Positions 49,501 through 61,000 of a stretch of 64,000 bases of DNA are shown here, piece after piece. The DNA comes from Coix lacryma-jobi var. lacryma-jobi (Eukaryota; Streptophyta; Magnoliopsida; Poales; Poaceae). The stretch covers positions 682,001-746,000 of the forward strand of contig VDCT01000286.1 in NCBI GenBank assembly GCA_009763385.1. The letters are read 5' to 3'. Made by a program: the position numbers and the translations under genes. Position 1 is the first letter of the stretch, and each line of letters starts with the position of its first letter. The notes beneath the pieces are model-generated. The model ran no database searches, had not been told where the DNA came from, and saw nothing but the letters and a program-made list of their open reading frames with translations.

Positions 49501-51559
49501 GGTACTTAGTAGACAAATTCGATTATATCAGCATATGCCTTTCTCAGAGCATACCACTTGGAAGTGCATTAAATAGTAGAGAATGTCTTCTCTAGATCTG
49601 ACCCTGCAATTTACCGCAATTCCAATTTTCATCATCTTTCAATAGCTTTGACTACTAAAGTCGATGCAACTTATCCCATCAATGGTAAATAATTTCATGT
49701 AAGAGTATCAGTGTGAACCAACAAACAAAACAGCGGCCAAATGTGTCATCCTACAATAGGCTGCATTTTCCATTAATTGTCTAAATGTGTGGGTTTTCCT
49801 TCCAAAACAAAGCAACAGATAAAAAGAAACATACCAATTTGCTTCCAGTACTCAATAAATTGAGCACACCGAGGACTACCCTTCGAATATACCTAGAAAA
49901 TAGAGCAATAACCAGTGGTAAGTTCAGTGATTCGTTCCAGCAGAAGATACTAAGAATATGCATAAGTAATGTAAATAAAACAACGGAAACTTAATCGCTG
50001 ACAGAGGTAGCAAAAAAACTAACCAGTATGATTAACAGGTATTCTTCACTAATAGCTGACATGAACGACTCATGTGTGAGTACATTGAAGGCATCATCAA
50101 TCAAACCTAAGAAATTGAAATAGTTTTATGCCAAACACAACAATAGCAAGGAAATATATCAGTACAATTTACAAGCGATTAGATAAGCGGAACTTACTGA
50201 CTACAGAGTCTTTTAACAGTGGGAGATCAATTTGAGGAAGTGCTCCATTCGATATTGCTCTTTGACTCTCTCAAGGACATCCTACTAGATGGAAGGGAAA
50301 ACTCTTAGAACGATAGGGAAACAGAAGTGATAAAAGTGAAGAAAACTTCAATTGATAGGCGTGCTCGTGAACAGAGAGAGTGGTCACCTTATGCTCATCC
50401 AGTCAAAAAGATCATAGTCCCTCTTTAAAATTGGATTTGTCAACAGCTCATATGCATAACGGATCTGTACGAACCATCAAAGAATTGTGAAGTTTGATAT
50501 ACTCCAATAGCAAGCATTTGGAGAAAAACAGAGGAAAAAGGCTGAACTGCAGTTGGTTTAGAATATCAATGGTTCTTAAAGTGAATGACATAAGGCGTGA
50601 AAAGTGTATGACTACACAGATACATGAATGGTGAGTCCCTATGGAAATTATTGCCATGTCTAGGACGTAGAGGAGATTCTTACAAAATAATCACTATATT
50701 CTATGCAAACATTATCAATACCAAGTCAGATAGACTGAGCTCTAGATTTTGATCTCACCTTTATAATATCAACAGTTGGTTGGTGATTTGTTTCAGATAG
50801 CCTGGGTTAACATCGACAAAAGATTCACTCAGATTCTGTAAAGCAGGTATGCAAAAGAACAATAGCAGCCAGTACAGATAAGCAACAAGCAAGCAATCAT
50901 CCACAGTATCTTACTAATTTCCCTCAAACAAACGAACAGTATCTTACTAACACTGGAGTGGAGAATCGAGTGATGTACTGATGTGTCTGCAATATCTCAA
51001 AACTGGTGATTCAGCCATTCAGGCAAGCACTAATCATGCCCAAAAAACTCTCTCATTCCATGTAAATAAAAGCTAACCAGAGAGAGAACCATATACACAG
51101 GTGCAGAAACACCACCAAACTCGTAAACTCCAACTAGATTACCCCGTTACGATTCCAATACTTCGGGAACTGCACTTCCCACAACGAAACTCCATAGAAC
51201 AAACCACACTTCCAGATCAGTTCAATCAGAAACATCAGTAAGTCGCATCGATCGCACTCACCACTCCTTGGAGAGCCACTCGTAGGCCTCCACAACCCGC
51301 TCGACCGGCGCGAACCTCTCGACTCCCAGCACTGCAAACCACACAGCACAACCAATCGAAAACACCAATCTCACAAGTCAGAACGCGGCCGAATCGGAGA
51401 GCGCGAAGCAGGAGTGGGGACGGCGGAGGGGCTCTCACCGTCGTAGTGGGTGGACGGGAAGTGGCGGGGCAGGACGAGGACCTGGAAGAGGAATCCGGCG
51501 GTGAATAGTAGTATCGGCAGCCAGTAGCGGCGCACCAGCGCCGGAATCTCCATCGCCAT
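43564..51559 (-). CDS. J-domain, thioredoxin-like membrane protein
   Basis: Large minus-strand gene. Readable exons: 51439-51559, 51262-51331, 50759-50801, 50388-50464, 50198-50281, 50024-50106, 49835-49892, 49125-49235, 48788-48845, 48516-48612, 47993-48072, 47726-47862, about 46750-46830, 46623-46676, 46351-46493, 46098-46235, then pieces near 45180-45400, 44914-44990, 44130-44359 and a last exon ending 43564. Start MAMEIPALVRRYW leads into a membrane anchor (LPILLFTAGFLFQVLVLP), then a divergent J domain (THYD-VLGVERFAPVERVVEAY, IRYAYELLTNPILKRDYDLF); I do not see HPD. A thioredoxin-like half follows (VYSKGSPRCAQFIEYWKQI, TAMVE, LFFRNG, DWVATSVVGLPRILYYSKE, VKIVFFSSTGERAAPFLRQ, FAFVLWREDESQIWWNS). 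End: WEISDSDSD. Resembles DNAJC16-type ER proteins; lumenal folding role inferred. Several one-base frame losses (50404, 50250, 46793). Confidence 0.82.
46716..46742. repeat. A27 homopolymer in a J-protein intron
   Basis: Twenty-seven As on the plus strand, i.e. a T-run on the coding strand about 40 bp before exon 46623-46676; it may serve as an extended polypyrimidine tract. The exact length is unreliable. Confidence 0.8.
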
Positions 51560-51800
51560 CGACGGAGACGGACGGCGCGGGCGGAGAAGGCGAAGGTATC
51601 GGGGTTGCGTGGGGGCGAGGGTTTGCTTTGGTTAAGCTTTTTTAGGAGGCGCTTAATTTTAAGATTAGTTCGCGTTCAAAGGAGAAGATTAGCATGGATT
51701 TGTGCATTTTGGAAGGTCCAGATTAGGCTGGGGGTGCCAAGCGAGCAGCCGCGTTGGTAGTTTCGGTGGAATTATTATTATAGCTAATAGCTAATGTAAA

Positions 51801-52003
51801 CTACTTCGTACTCGGAAAGGAAGTTGTTGAACAGCAACACCGTCTTTTTAAAATATTTATTGAAAAGTGATGTGTATATTTTTATGAAAATACTTTGTAA
51901 GACAAATCTATTTATATAGTTGTCATATTTTTAAACTCAAAAACGTAAAAATTATTCATGATTTATATTTTCAATATTTTATTTAAATCTTGTATGGAGG
52001 GAG
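51801..52003. mobile_element. Diverged Stowaway-type MITE
   Basis: Same family as 23567-24126: the left end CTACTTCGTACTCGGAAAGG, inner words GAACAGCAACACCGTCTTT and TTTATGAAAATACTTTG, and the right end TGTATGGAGGGAG followed by TA. Ends are worn. It lies about 240 bp upstream of the J-protein start. Confidence 0.72.
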
Positions 52004-52388
52004 TACGTATTAGTAATTAGTGATCGAGGGTGCAAGGACACCTCTTGTAAAACATAAATAGTGATTATATGTCCAAAATCCCAACACCTTCTATTGTATA
52101 ACCTATACACCACTTATTTTGTATTTATACTCTAGCTTAGCAGCGGATTCTCAATCACTCTCTGACTGTCAAACATATTTCCAGCGAGAAGTGATTCTTT
52201 GCTGATTCTGTGAAGTGATTCTCTAAAATGAACTAGGAGGCTGAGAGCTGAAAAAAGTAGTTTTACCTGATTATGTGAAGTGATTCTCTATCCTGATTTT
52301 GAGAGTTTAGGCTAAAGAATCAAAAAGAATCTACTTTCAGCTACAGAATCATTTTACGAGAGAATCTAGCCATTCACCTTCTGTCACT

Positions 52389-53037
52389 CCTGATGCTTCT
52401 GTCACTCGCATTGAAGCTGAGAGGTGATAGATGCTGCATATGCAAAGGCTCGAGCATACTATCCTGCAGCAAGCAGTCCCTGACAAGCTTGTCTGGAGGT
52501 GGAGGTGGTCCGTCGATGGAGTTTATTTCGCACGATCGGCCTACCGGGCGTTCTTCATTGGCAGGACCTCAATGGCGCGAATGAGATTTGGCATGTCTGC
52601 GTGCCTCCAAAAACAAAGTCCTTCTTTTGGATTGCCTTGCATGGGCGCCTCTGGACGGCGGATCGCCGACGACGACATGGCCTCCAGCCGGATGGGGCTT
52701 GCATCCTTTGCGACCAGTCTGACGAGGCCACTGAACTTCTTTGCAGCTGCGTGTTCACAAGGGTCCAATACTGCTGGCCCAAGCGCCGGCGCAGGACTCC
52801 TCGCTCCTCCACTGGTGGTTGGGGAACAGAAACGTCGTCCAGGCTCCGCTTCGCAGAAGCTTCGATTCCCTGGTCATTCTTGTCACTTGGTCAGTTTGGA
52901 AGGAGAGAAACCGGCGGACCTTCGACAACAAGTCTCTGCCTGTGCCTTCTCTGGTCGCGGCTGTCCGCGAGGAGGACGACTCCTCGGTCAGGAACGGCCT
53001 GAGCAGCCTGGCCTTGCTTACGACATTCCTCGCCTGA
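52389..53037 (+). pseudogene. 5'-truncated LINE: reverse-transcriptase C-terminus (zf-RVT)
   Basis: Plus-strand fragment in shifting frames: VWRWRWSVDGVYFARSAYRA, then WHVCVPPKTKSFFWIALHGR, LWTADRRRRHGLQPDGACIL, and CDQSDEATELLCSCVFTRVQ with the paired cysteines of the zinc-binding domain. The end is SVWKERNRRTFDNKSLPVPS to LLTTFLA and a stop at 53037. This is the usual 3' remainder of a plant L1-type retrotransposon. No endonuclease or RT catalytic core is present. Confidence 0.85.
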
Positions 53038-53952
53038 TCGTCTGCTAAGTAGTCGAAGCTTAAAATCCTAAGAGCACAGCTGAAGAAGAGAGCTCTTCCA
53101 AACAGACCCTTTACATAGAATGACAAATGTACGGTGTTCGGAACAGCCGGCTGCGATTGCAGCTACATTTGCCTCAATATAATCAATAGTGCTGCAAAAG
53201 GTATATTTTTGTAGCCGCAGCGACTTAAAGTTCAAGCGAACGAAAAGTATATTTTTGTAGCCGCAGCGACTTTCTTTTTCTGAATTTTTACTTGTATTTG
53301 ATGTTTAAGCTAAAACTAGTTAATATCTATGAAAAGGTTCCTTTTTTTAGAGTATTTTGGTCTAAGTCTGCTGCTATATAAGGCATGAATTTTTTTCAGT
53401 GCTGTAGAAGGAAGGCAATCTTATTGGTTACTGTCACTGTATTATCTTTCGGCATTTCTTTTCTGACCAAACTTGTCGCTGATGCTTAAACTAAAACTAG
53501 TTGATTTTACATAAATGTGCTATATCTTTTGGTATTCCTTTTCTAATCAAATTGTTGATGAGGGACGGCCCGATCTTCCGAGAGCTAGCAATAGGTTCGA
53601 TTGGTGGAGAACTCGACGTTGGTGATTCGGCTTCAAATCAGACACGATTCGAACCCTGCAACCGTTACACCACTGCTCCGTTGGTTATCAACCAAGCACA
53701 ACTTGATTGACCTCGCAAAGAAGGCTAATCCTGCAAGCGAATCGAAGAACACAAGCAAGAAGGTAAAAACACGCAATCTGAAATTGCAAATATGAATTAT
53801 GCGAATATCAATAGAGGGTTCAAGAACTCGGTTCCAAAGGACTAATCGACACAGTGGAGGAGATCAAGAACGGGGCCCTGGATCACCGTAAAAGGATTCG
53901 ACACCACAGTTACAATGAACGATTTAGTTCCTCGATGGAAAACTAAACTCTA
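53038..53952. other. Intergenic between LINE remnant and SIRE-like LTR
   Basis: Includes a 30-bp direct repeat (GTATATTTTTGTAGCCGCAG at about 53200 and 53248). Positions 53540-53950 look like an old repeat, but I cannot assign it. No gene seen. Confidence 0.45.
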
Positions 53953-55516
53953 TGAAAGGATCAAGATGCCCAAGAGGGGGTGAATTGGGCTTTTCTAAAA
54001 CTTCTTGCAAGAATTAAAACCTATCAAGCCCAATTAACCCCTAGTGCCTAGAAGTGTGTATGACAAGAATTAACCCACAAAAGACAATTGCTAAACCAAT
54101 TCTACTCTAGCACGACAATTCAATTTGAATGAACAACAAGTAAATGCGAATTGAATTGCTCAAAGGTAAATGCGTAGTAGAAAGAGTAGAGATGACACGA
54201 CGATCTTTGTCGAGGTATCGAGGTTCGGCACACCCCCCTAGTCCTCGTTGGAGACACCCGCGCAAGGGTATCGCTCCCCCTTGATCCGCGCAAGAATCAA
54301 GTGCTCACTACGAGCTGATTCTTCGCCACTCCGGCCCGATGAATCGCTCGCTACCGGTCACAACTTGGCTTGGGTCATCCACAATGCCTCCGGATGATCA
54401 CCAAGCTCTCCGATCGCCACCAAGCCGTCTAGGTGATGCCGATCACCAAGAGTAATAAGCTAGAACTCTCACTTGACCAACAAAGGCCAAAGAGATGGAT
54501 GGATGCACACTTGCTACTCAATTCTCACTAGGAGGTGTCTAATCTCTCACAATTAGCAAATCACTCAACCTCACTAGGGCTCTTGCACTCACTCACGCTC
54601 ACAATGTGTTTCTCAGCTGATGAAAGTGGCAAGAACACTCAAATGGATGGAGGGAAGGAAGTATATATACTCCTCCAACCGGCCATCCAAAAATAGCTCA
54701 AGACAGGGTTTCTGCGGGGGCATCGGACGCTCCGATGCCTAGCATCGGACGCGCCGATGACCTCGACCAACGGTCGACTGTACCCTCTTGTCAGACCTGT
54801 TAAAGTGACATCGGACGCTGGGCAGCGTCCGATGCCACCACATCAGACGCGTCCGATGTGGATTTACCCTCTCTGGAACCTCTCTGCATGCTCATCGGAC
54901 GCTGGCCCTCAGCGTCCGATGCCTGCGTCCGATGCGGCCTCCAGTTCACGCCCACGTGAACAGTGGCATGGGCGCGTCCGATGTGAACACATCGGCGCGT
55001 CCGATGCCACGCACCAGACTAAACCCTAGTCGGGGTGAGCATCGGACGCGTCCGATGCCCACCTGGCCAGCGTCCGATGCCCTTTACAAGGGCAGACTCA
55101 GCTCGAATCGCGACGTGGCCTTAACGACTTTTGATCCTCTCGACTTAAGGCATCTCTCTGAGCTACCTAGGGCTATGAAATAACAAGTGTGCACCACACC
55201 TACCTCAATAGACTCATCTAGGTCAAGCTACTGATTCACACTCCCCTTTATAGTACGGCCAAAGGAAAAACAAAGACCTAAGACTACCTAAGTGTCCCCC
55301 ACCATATGACACTTAGCCTAGTCTGCCACCATCTCTTGTCGTCCGTCCTTTGAAAACCGAAACGATATCCATCGCCAGGGGACATAAACTCCATATGCCC
55401 GTATCGTCGTCATTACCGTGACCTAACTCATCTCTGTTTCTGCAAAACACACGTTAGTCACAGTAATCTTGTGTTTCATTCAATCACCGAAACCACTAGG
55501 GGCCAAGATGCGTTCA
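53953..55516 (-). repeat. SIRE-like 3' LTR (about 1.56 kb)
   Basis: On the minus strand it begins TGAACGCATCTTGGCCCC directly after the polypurine tract and ends CATCTTGATCCTTTCA, giving TG...CA with TGAA/TTCA inverted termini. The partner LTR is outside the window. Confidence 0.72.
54719..55082. repeat. Cluster of CATCGGACGC / GCGTCCGATG words in the LTR
   Basis: About fourteen copies of the 10-mer, in both orientations, within 364 bp; many are paired head to head as near-palindromes such as CATCGGACGCGTCCGATG. The spacers between them are unrelated, so this is not a simple tandem repeat. Confidence 0.88.
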
Positions 55517-55518
55517 AT

Positions 55519-55530
55519 CTCCCCCTTTTT
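55519..55530 (-). other. Polypurine tract of the SIRE-like element
   Basis: Minus strand AAAAAGGGGGAGA lies directly upstream of the 3' LTR start, the site that primes plus-strand DNA in LTR elements. Confidence 0.75.
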
Positions 55531-55956
55531 GGTGATTGGTGACAACACGAGATCGAGTATAGAGAGAAGAGGTTTTTAAATCATGACATGTATGAACTTG
55601 CAATGAATAAGAGAAATTGATCAGGGGCAAGTTCAAACATGTCATGCCATCATCCTGCACTCAACAAGTTAGAGTGAATAACAAGTGCAGGAGTAAAGAG
55701 CTCGAATACATAACAAATGAGAATTGAGCACAAGTAACGAGAGTAAGGCGAAATGACATGTCATATCATATATCATAGTGAGCACATACATGTCATGAAG
55801 GTCCATAGCATAAGTATATCACATGAACATGCACAAAAGATACGATAAGTAAAGAGCGTATGTGAAATAAACACAACATAAGACAACGAAACCCTCTCAC
55901 AATGCTCCCCTATCGCTATACTCATCCACTCTCCCCCTCTGGCATCAAGCGCCAAA

Positions 55957-58089
55957 CTAAGCGTCGGAGGGCGGAGGTGGTGCAGACGAGCCAGGAGCAG
56001 TCTCCGGAGTACGCTGAGAGAACTCAAACTGCTGAAGTACTCCTCGGAGTCAGAAGAAGAGGTGTCGGTAGCCTGCTGACCCTCTGAAGCTGGAAGCTGC
56101 TGTGTAGCGGTCTGGGTCGGCTCTATCACTGACTGCTCTGCCTGCTCTGTCTCTGGCGCAGTCTCAGTAGTGGTGTCAACCTGAGTATCGGAGTGCGGAA
56201 GCTCTGGAATAGCTGATAACTCAGGCTGCACTAACGTGATCGTCTCGGACTGGACTGGCTCTGCCTGCTCGGAGACGCGACGAAGCTCGGGAGGGTCTCA
56301 GTGGTAGAAGTCACTGGAGCCATCGTCGTCTGTACTGGATCTGGCAAATCTGGAGTGGGAAATCCAGTGAGCTCACTGAAGCTGGCAAACAAGTCCCGCG
56401 TCACGGTGGTGGTCATCGCGAACAGAGACTCTGTCGGACGTGGCGTGAAACCAGAACGCAAGGGACTGAACACAGGGGCTCCTCCAGGTGGCGTGGTGAA
56501 AGAGAGGAACTGGGAGGAGCTCTGCGGAAACTGCTGCTCTGCCCAAACTGCTGGGGAGGGACATGTGGCTGCCACTGGATCTACTGCTGGGGGGAGGCTG
56601 CTGCCACTGCCACTGAGGAGGACCGCTGGCTAGTCGCTCCATGAAACTCAGGGTCTGCTGCTGTAGCCATCATCTGACGCTGCAAGGCGTCTGAGCGCTC
56701 CTAAGCCTGCTGCTGTGCTCAGGGCCTGCTGTTGTGCTAGACGTTGCTGCTCCTGGGCTAAACGTTGGACGTCCTATGTCACGGTCCTCTGCTGCTCCTC
56801 CATCCGTGCAAGTATAGCAAGGAGTGCGGGATCGGAGGAGCTGGACGGCCCGGCCTCAGTGTCGTGAGCTCGAGGCTGGAAGTGGGTCGGGAGCTCGTAA
56901 TCCTCATTTGAGCTATTTGTGGGGTCCTCTGCGATGAACGTGGCACCACCCTCGAGCTCTGCTAGCTCCTGCTCTGCGAGTGCCTGGACAAGCCTCGTCC
57001 TGCTCCTGGCTAACTCTGGGATCTCTGGTCTCTGGCGTGAACTAGACGGAGCGTCCTGCTGCTGCGGCTGCCTGCGATCTCGGCCGTGTCCCAACAACTG
57101 ACTCATGTTATACTCAGGGAACACGGTCGCGGAGTGTGTAAGTGACTCAACTGGGTCCCCCTGTAGTGACAGCTACCTTCCAAAGGATATATGAGATCCA
57201 GTGTGCGTAAGGAAGCTGCCTACGGGCCTTGATGCCCTCTGCCACAGTGTCCTCCATCTCACAAAGAATGACGTCCCAGACGTCGAACTCCTGCTGCCTG
57301 ACCAAGTAAGCGAGTAACTACAGCTGGAGTCTGGAGAGACCCTCTCGGAAACCAACCCTGGGAAGCAAGGTCCGCCTACGAACCTCGTTGAGGATCCGAG
57401 TCGTAGGGGTGAGATCCCTAGGCGCGCGACTCGAACCCTCACCGAAGGGCTCACTGAAGCAGGGACGGACCAAGTCTGTCGACGGCTGAGCACCACCGTG
57501 AGGGCGGCGGGGTGGCTCCGGTCGTAGCACAAGTCGTGGATCCGGGTCTGGGAGTGTCGCAAGCCGAACCAACCGTGGATCTCTGACGAAAAGAGTCTGT
57601 AGTGCTCCCCCTGAAAAGCGACCTCTATGGTCTCTTTGTCTGGGTGCACCCAAGGGAGGCGTAGAACTGAAAGACCCAATCCTCAATGTAAGAGCCAGAC
57701 CGCCCCAGAAGGTCTGCCAGACCGGGTAGATAGGTGAGAATGGGACGGATCTGCTCGCCTGCTGCTGTAACCACTGCCTCGAGCGGACACACTCTCTGAG
57801 AACGGAGGCAGATACCGGCGTTCCTGTAGCCCTGGTAAAAATCCTCCTGCAGCACGGTGTAGAAGTCCGGACTGGCCTGCTGCTGCCTCTCCCTCGGGAA
57901 CCACTGCGCCACTGGAACAAGTCTGAGTGTCTGAATCTGGGAGCAGGTGGCAGCCTGGAGGTCAGTCGTGGGATCGGCGGGGCGCACGCTCGATGGAGCA
58001 CGTGCTCCCCGCAGAGGGACATCGGGCCGGGGTGGCACCGCTATCCTACGACGCGTGGACCGGCGCCGGGGAACCTCCTCAAGAACCTC
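55957..58089 (-). pseudogene. SIRE-like 3' ORF (function unknown)
   Basis: Long ORF on the minus strand, with frame changes, entering at 58089 and stopping at 55957 (after PPPPSDA). The N-terminal half has a folded-looking domain: FYTVLQEDFYQGYRNAGICL, IRPILTYLPGLADLLGR, SYIEDWVFQFYASLG, HPDKETIEVAFQGEHYRLFS, WFGLR. This resembles the uncharacterised domain common in plant retrotransposon accessory ORFs. The C-terminal half is low-complexity, rich in Gln, Ser, Thr, Pro and Glu. I do not recognise a catalytic motif. The start is missing because of the Tekay insertion. Confidence 0.65.
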
Positions 58090-61000
58090 TGTAACACCTC
58101 TGGTGATTAATATGTAATTAACCTAACATGTCATCATCTTTAGTCATTAATCATTCTTGCCATGCATTGATGTTTGCCTAAAAACTTGTTTGCTTTTATC
58201 TTTTCTGAGGTGGCTTGTGCATTGAATCTCTTTTTCGAAAAAAAACCCTAAAGGCTCAAATCTTCCTATAAGGGCAAATGGTAATTTCACCTCCATGTCT
58301 AGCTTTGTGTAAATCTTGTTCAATTTTGTGTCCTGATGTTTTGTTGTGTTGATCAAAGTTCAAAAATCAAAAATAGAATTGGAATTTCTTTTGAAAAACC
58401 CTAATTTCCAACTCTAGTTTTACCCCTCTTTTTATAATGCAAAAACCATTCAAAAATTTGAGGTTGGTTCTTTTAGCAAAGTTGTAGATCTTGTCAAGAG
58501 GAACAACTTTGGTGTTTACAGATTTTCAAGTTTCAATTCAAAATCAGAAGTAATTTCAAATTCTTTCAAACTGCAATTTTGTCCCTTTTTCGGTTTTCAA
58601 AATTATCTAAAAAACTTTTGAGTTTCAGAAAAATTTATATTGGCAAAGTTGTAGATCTCAAAATTTTAAGCAACTTGGTGTTTTGAGTTTTCTTTGTGTA
58701 GTTCAAGTTTTGGGAGTAATTTCAAAAGTTCAGAAAGAGAAAGTTTTGCTTAAGTGTCGTCTCTGTGCATGAGCTTTAAAGCCAGGGGGCCCCGGCCACC
58801 GGCAAGGCCGCGCGCCGCGCGCGAGCCTCGCCGCCCATGCCGAGCCCGGCTGACCCGCGCCCGTGCCGCGCGCGGCAAGCGCTGGCGCTCGTTTTCCTCT
58901 CGGCCCCTACCTACGCCTGCCTTCGCCGTTCCCTACCCCTCCCTCTTCCCTACGGCCGCGGACAGCGGGCAGCTGCTGGCCGCCGGCAAGCCGCCCGCCG
59001 CGCGCGCGTTCCCCGCCGCACCGAGCCGCCCTACCCTGCTCCCTACCTCCTTTAATGTCGCCCGAACGCTCTCACCCCTCGCCCGGACCCCTCCCCAGCT
59101 CCGTCCGCAGCTATAAAAGCCGTCGAGCTCCGCCATTCCTCCGTCATCGGCGAGCTCCGTGAACCCGAGCCACGAGCCTCCCCAGAGCCAGCCGCGCCCG
59201 CCGCTGCCTTCGCCTTGAGCTTCCCACTTCCCGAACACAACCAATTTCACCCCTCTCCGCCCCTCCTTTCGCCGGCGCGAACGGTTCTTCCTCAACTCCG
59301 GCGAACGGCCTCGCCTCGGTAAGGAGAGAAATTCGCCGCCGTGAGTGTTCCTCCCGTCCCTCCGACCCCTGCCCTTTCTTCCTCACCTCAGCGCGCTCCT
59401 AACCGCTCCTCGGCGACCTCTTTTGGTGGACAGGACCCGCCGGTACGCCGCTCGCCGCCGAGAGAGATCCGCCCAAGCACCGCCAACGTCGAAGCTCCCT
59501 CCTTCGACCCTTGTTCCGCCTCACCGAGCCCTGCCTCCGACCCGTGGTAAGCACTCAAAGCCCCCCCCGGTCTCTGCTTTCACGGCGTAAAGCTCGAGCC
59601 AGGCCTCGAGCGGATGCACGTTCACCGTTAGCTCGAGCCAGGCCTCGAGCACACGTTTTTCCGTCCGCTCGAGCCAGGCTCGAGCGGACACTCACCGCCT
59701 CAGCCTCGAGCCAGCCTCCCACCGCTCGCTGAGCGAGCCAGGCCAACATCGACAGCGAGACAACCAGGCCATCAACCGCTCGTCAGCTCGAGCCAGCGGT
59801 CTCGCTCGAGAGCAACACAACTCAACACACACACCTCCACTACGCCTAGAGCAAGCTCTCGCCAGCAACTCGCGAGTGAAGCGCCTCCGATTCAAGCCTC
59901 GAACGAACAGCGACATTTCGTAGTCTCGTCAGTGAGCCCCATCTCCAGCGAGGCATCCGACGGACGATTGTTTCGTAGTCCGCAGCGAGCGCCGCAACCT
60001 CCCAGCCAGGCCTCGGACGGACGATTGTTTCCGTCTCGCCCGAGCCTCCCAGCCCGGCCAGCCTCGGACGGAAGTGTCGTTTCCGTCTCGCCGAGCAGGC
60101 TCGAGCCAGGGCCCGAGAGCTCGAGCAAACACGCGTTTCACGTGTTTTGCCGCCCGAGCTGCGAGAGAGAAGGAGCACATTGCTCCTTTTCTTTTTCTGA
60201 AAGATGTGAATAGTGTTCTTTTTTCATCTTTTTGTGTGATTTCTGTGTTGCTCCAAAAATTCTGAAAATTTGATGGTAGACTCTTTATACCTTGAAGTAT
60301 TTTATAAAAATATAAACTTGACTTTTTCTGCAAGAATTTGAAAATGAAAAATCTCCTTTTTAATTAATAAATGGATGGTTTTGGTTTTTTTAGAAAATCA
60401 TGTGTAGCTCCAAAAATCATGAGATAAATTTTATGTGCTAGTTATGGCATGTTTAGTCTCTGTGAAATTTTGAGGCCTTTGGAGCAAGTTGATTTTTTGG
60501 GTTTTTTTTTTAAATTGTTAAATAGTGTCTTTTGATAATTAAATGTTTGATTTTTGTTAAGCACCTTAATGATCTCCAAAATTTATGAAATTTGTTTTGA
60601 CATCTATTTATACCATAATGAACCTATGAGATTAATTGGGTAAATTTTGGAGCAACTGCATAAAATGACCTTTTTTATATAATTAGGAAAAATAGAAAAA
60701 TCAAGTAGAGTTCATGTTGTATGCCCTGTGAGTGACTTTGGGATTGTTTGTTGTTCATAGACCCCCACCCCTTTGGTCTATGATGTTTGTGATGCCATGC
60801 TTGTTTTGTGTTTAGGTCGGATAAATGATGCTTAATAGGTTGATTAATTTTGCTTAGAGATTCAAATAAGTAACTTTGTGTCTGTTCTAGAAGTTAATTA
60901 CACGATAGAAAGTTGTGCTCTAAAATCAGTAGGTTTTGTCCTATGCTGTTTTGTTCATGTCAGCATCCTCATAAGCATACATCATTGCATACGTATAGTG

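Larger units (their letters stand above)
53953..58089 (-). mobile_element. SIRE-like LTR retrotransposon, 3' half only
   Basis: A minus-strand element seen from its 3' LTR (53953-55516) through a polypurine tract and a long 3' ORF up to 58089, where it is cut by the Tekay-like 5' LTR. gag and pol are not in the window and presumably lie beyond the right edge. The CACCCCCTCTTGGGCATC LTR end, GGGGGAGA polypurine tract and extra ORF before the 3' LTR suggest the SIRE/Maximus copia lineage; a gypsy lineage with an extra ORF is the alternative. Confidence 0.68.

Noticed and set aside
53600..53700. tRNA-like words (GGTTCGAATC and a box-A-like TGGTGTAACGG on the minus strand)
   Set aside because: The boxes are only about 10 bp apart, much too close for a tRNA or a SINE head, and no cloverleaf forms.
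58754..59162. Plus-strand Pro/Arg-rich ORFs of 70-120 codons
   Set aside because: They are inside the GC-rich part of the Tekay-like LTR, overlap in three frames and have no domain.
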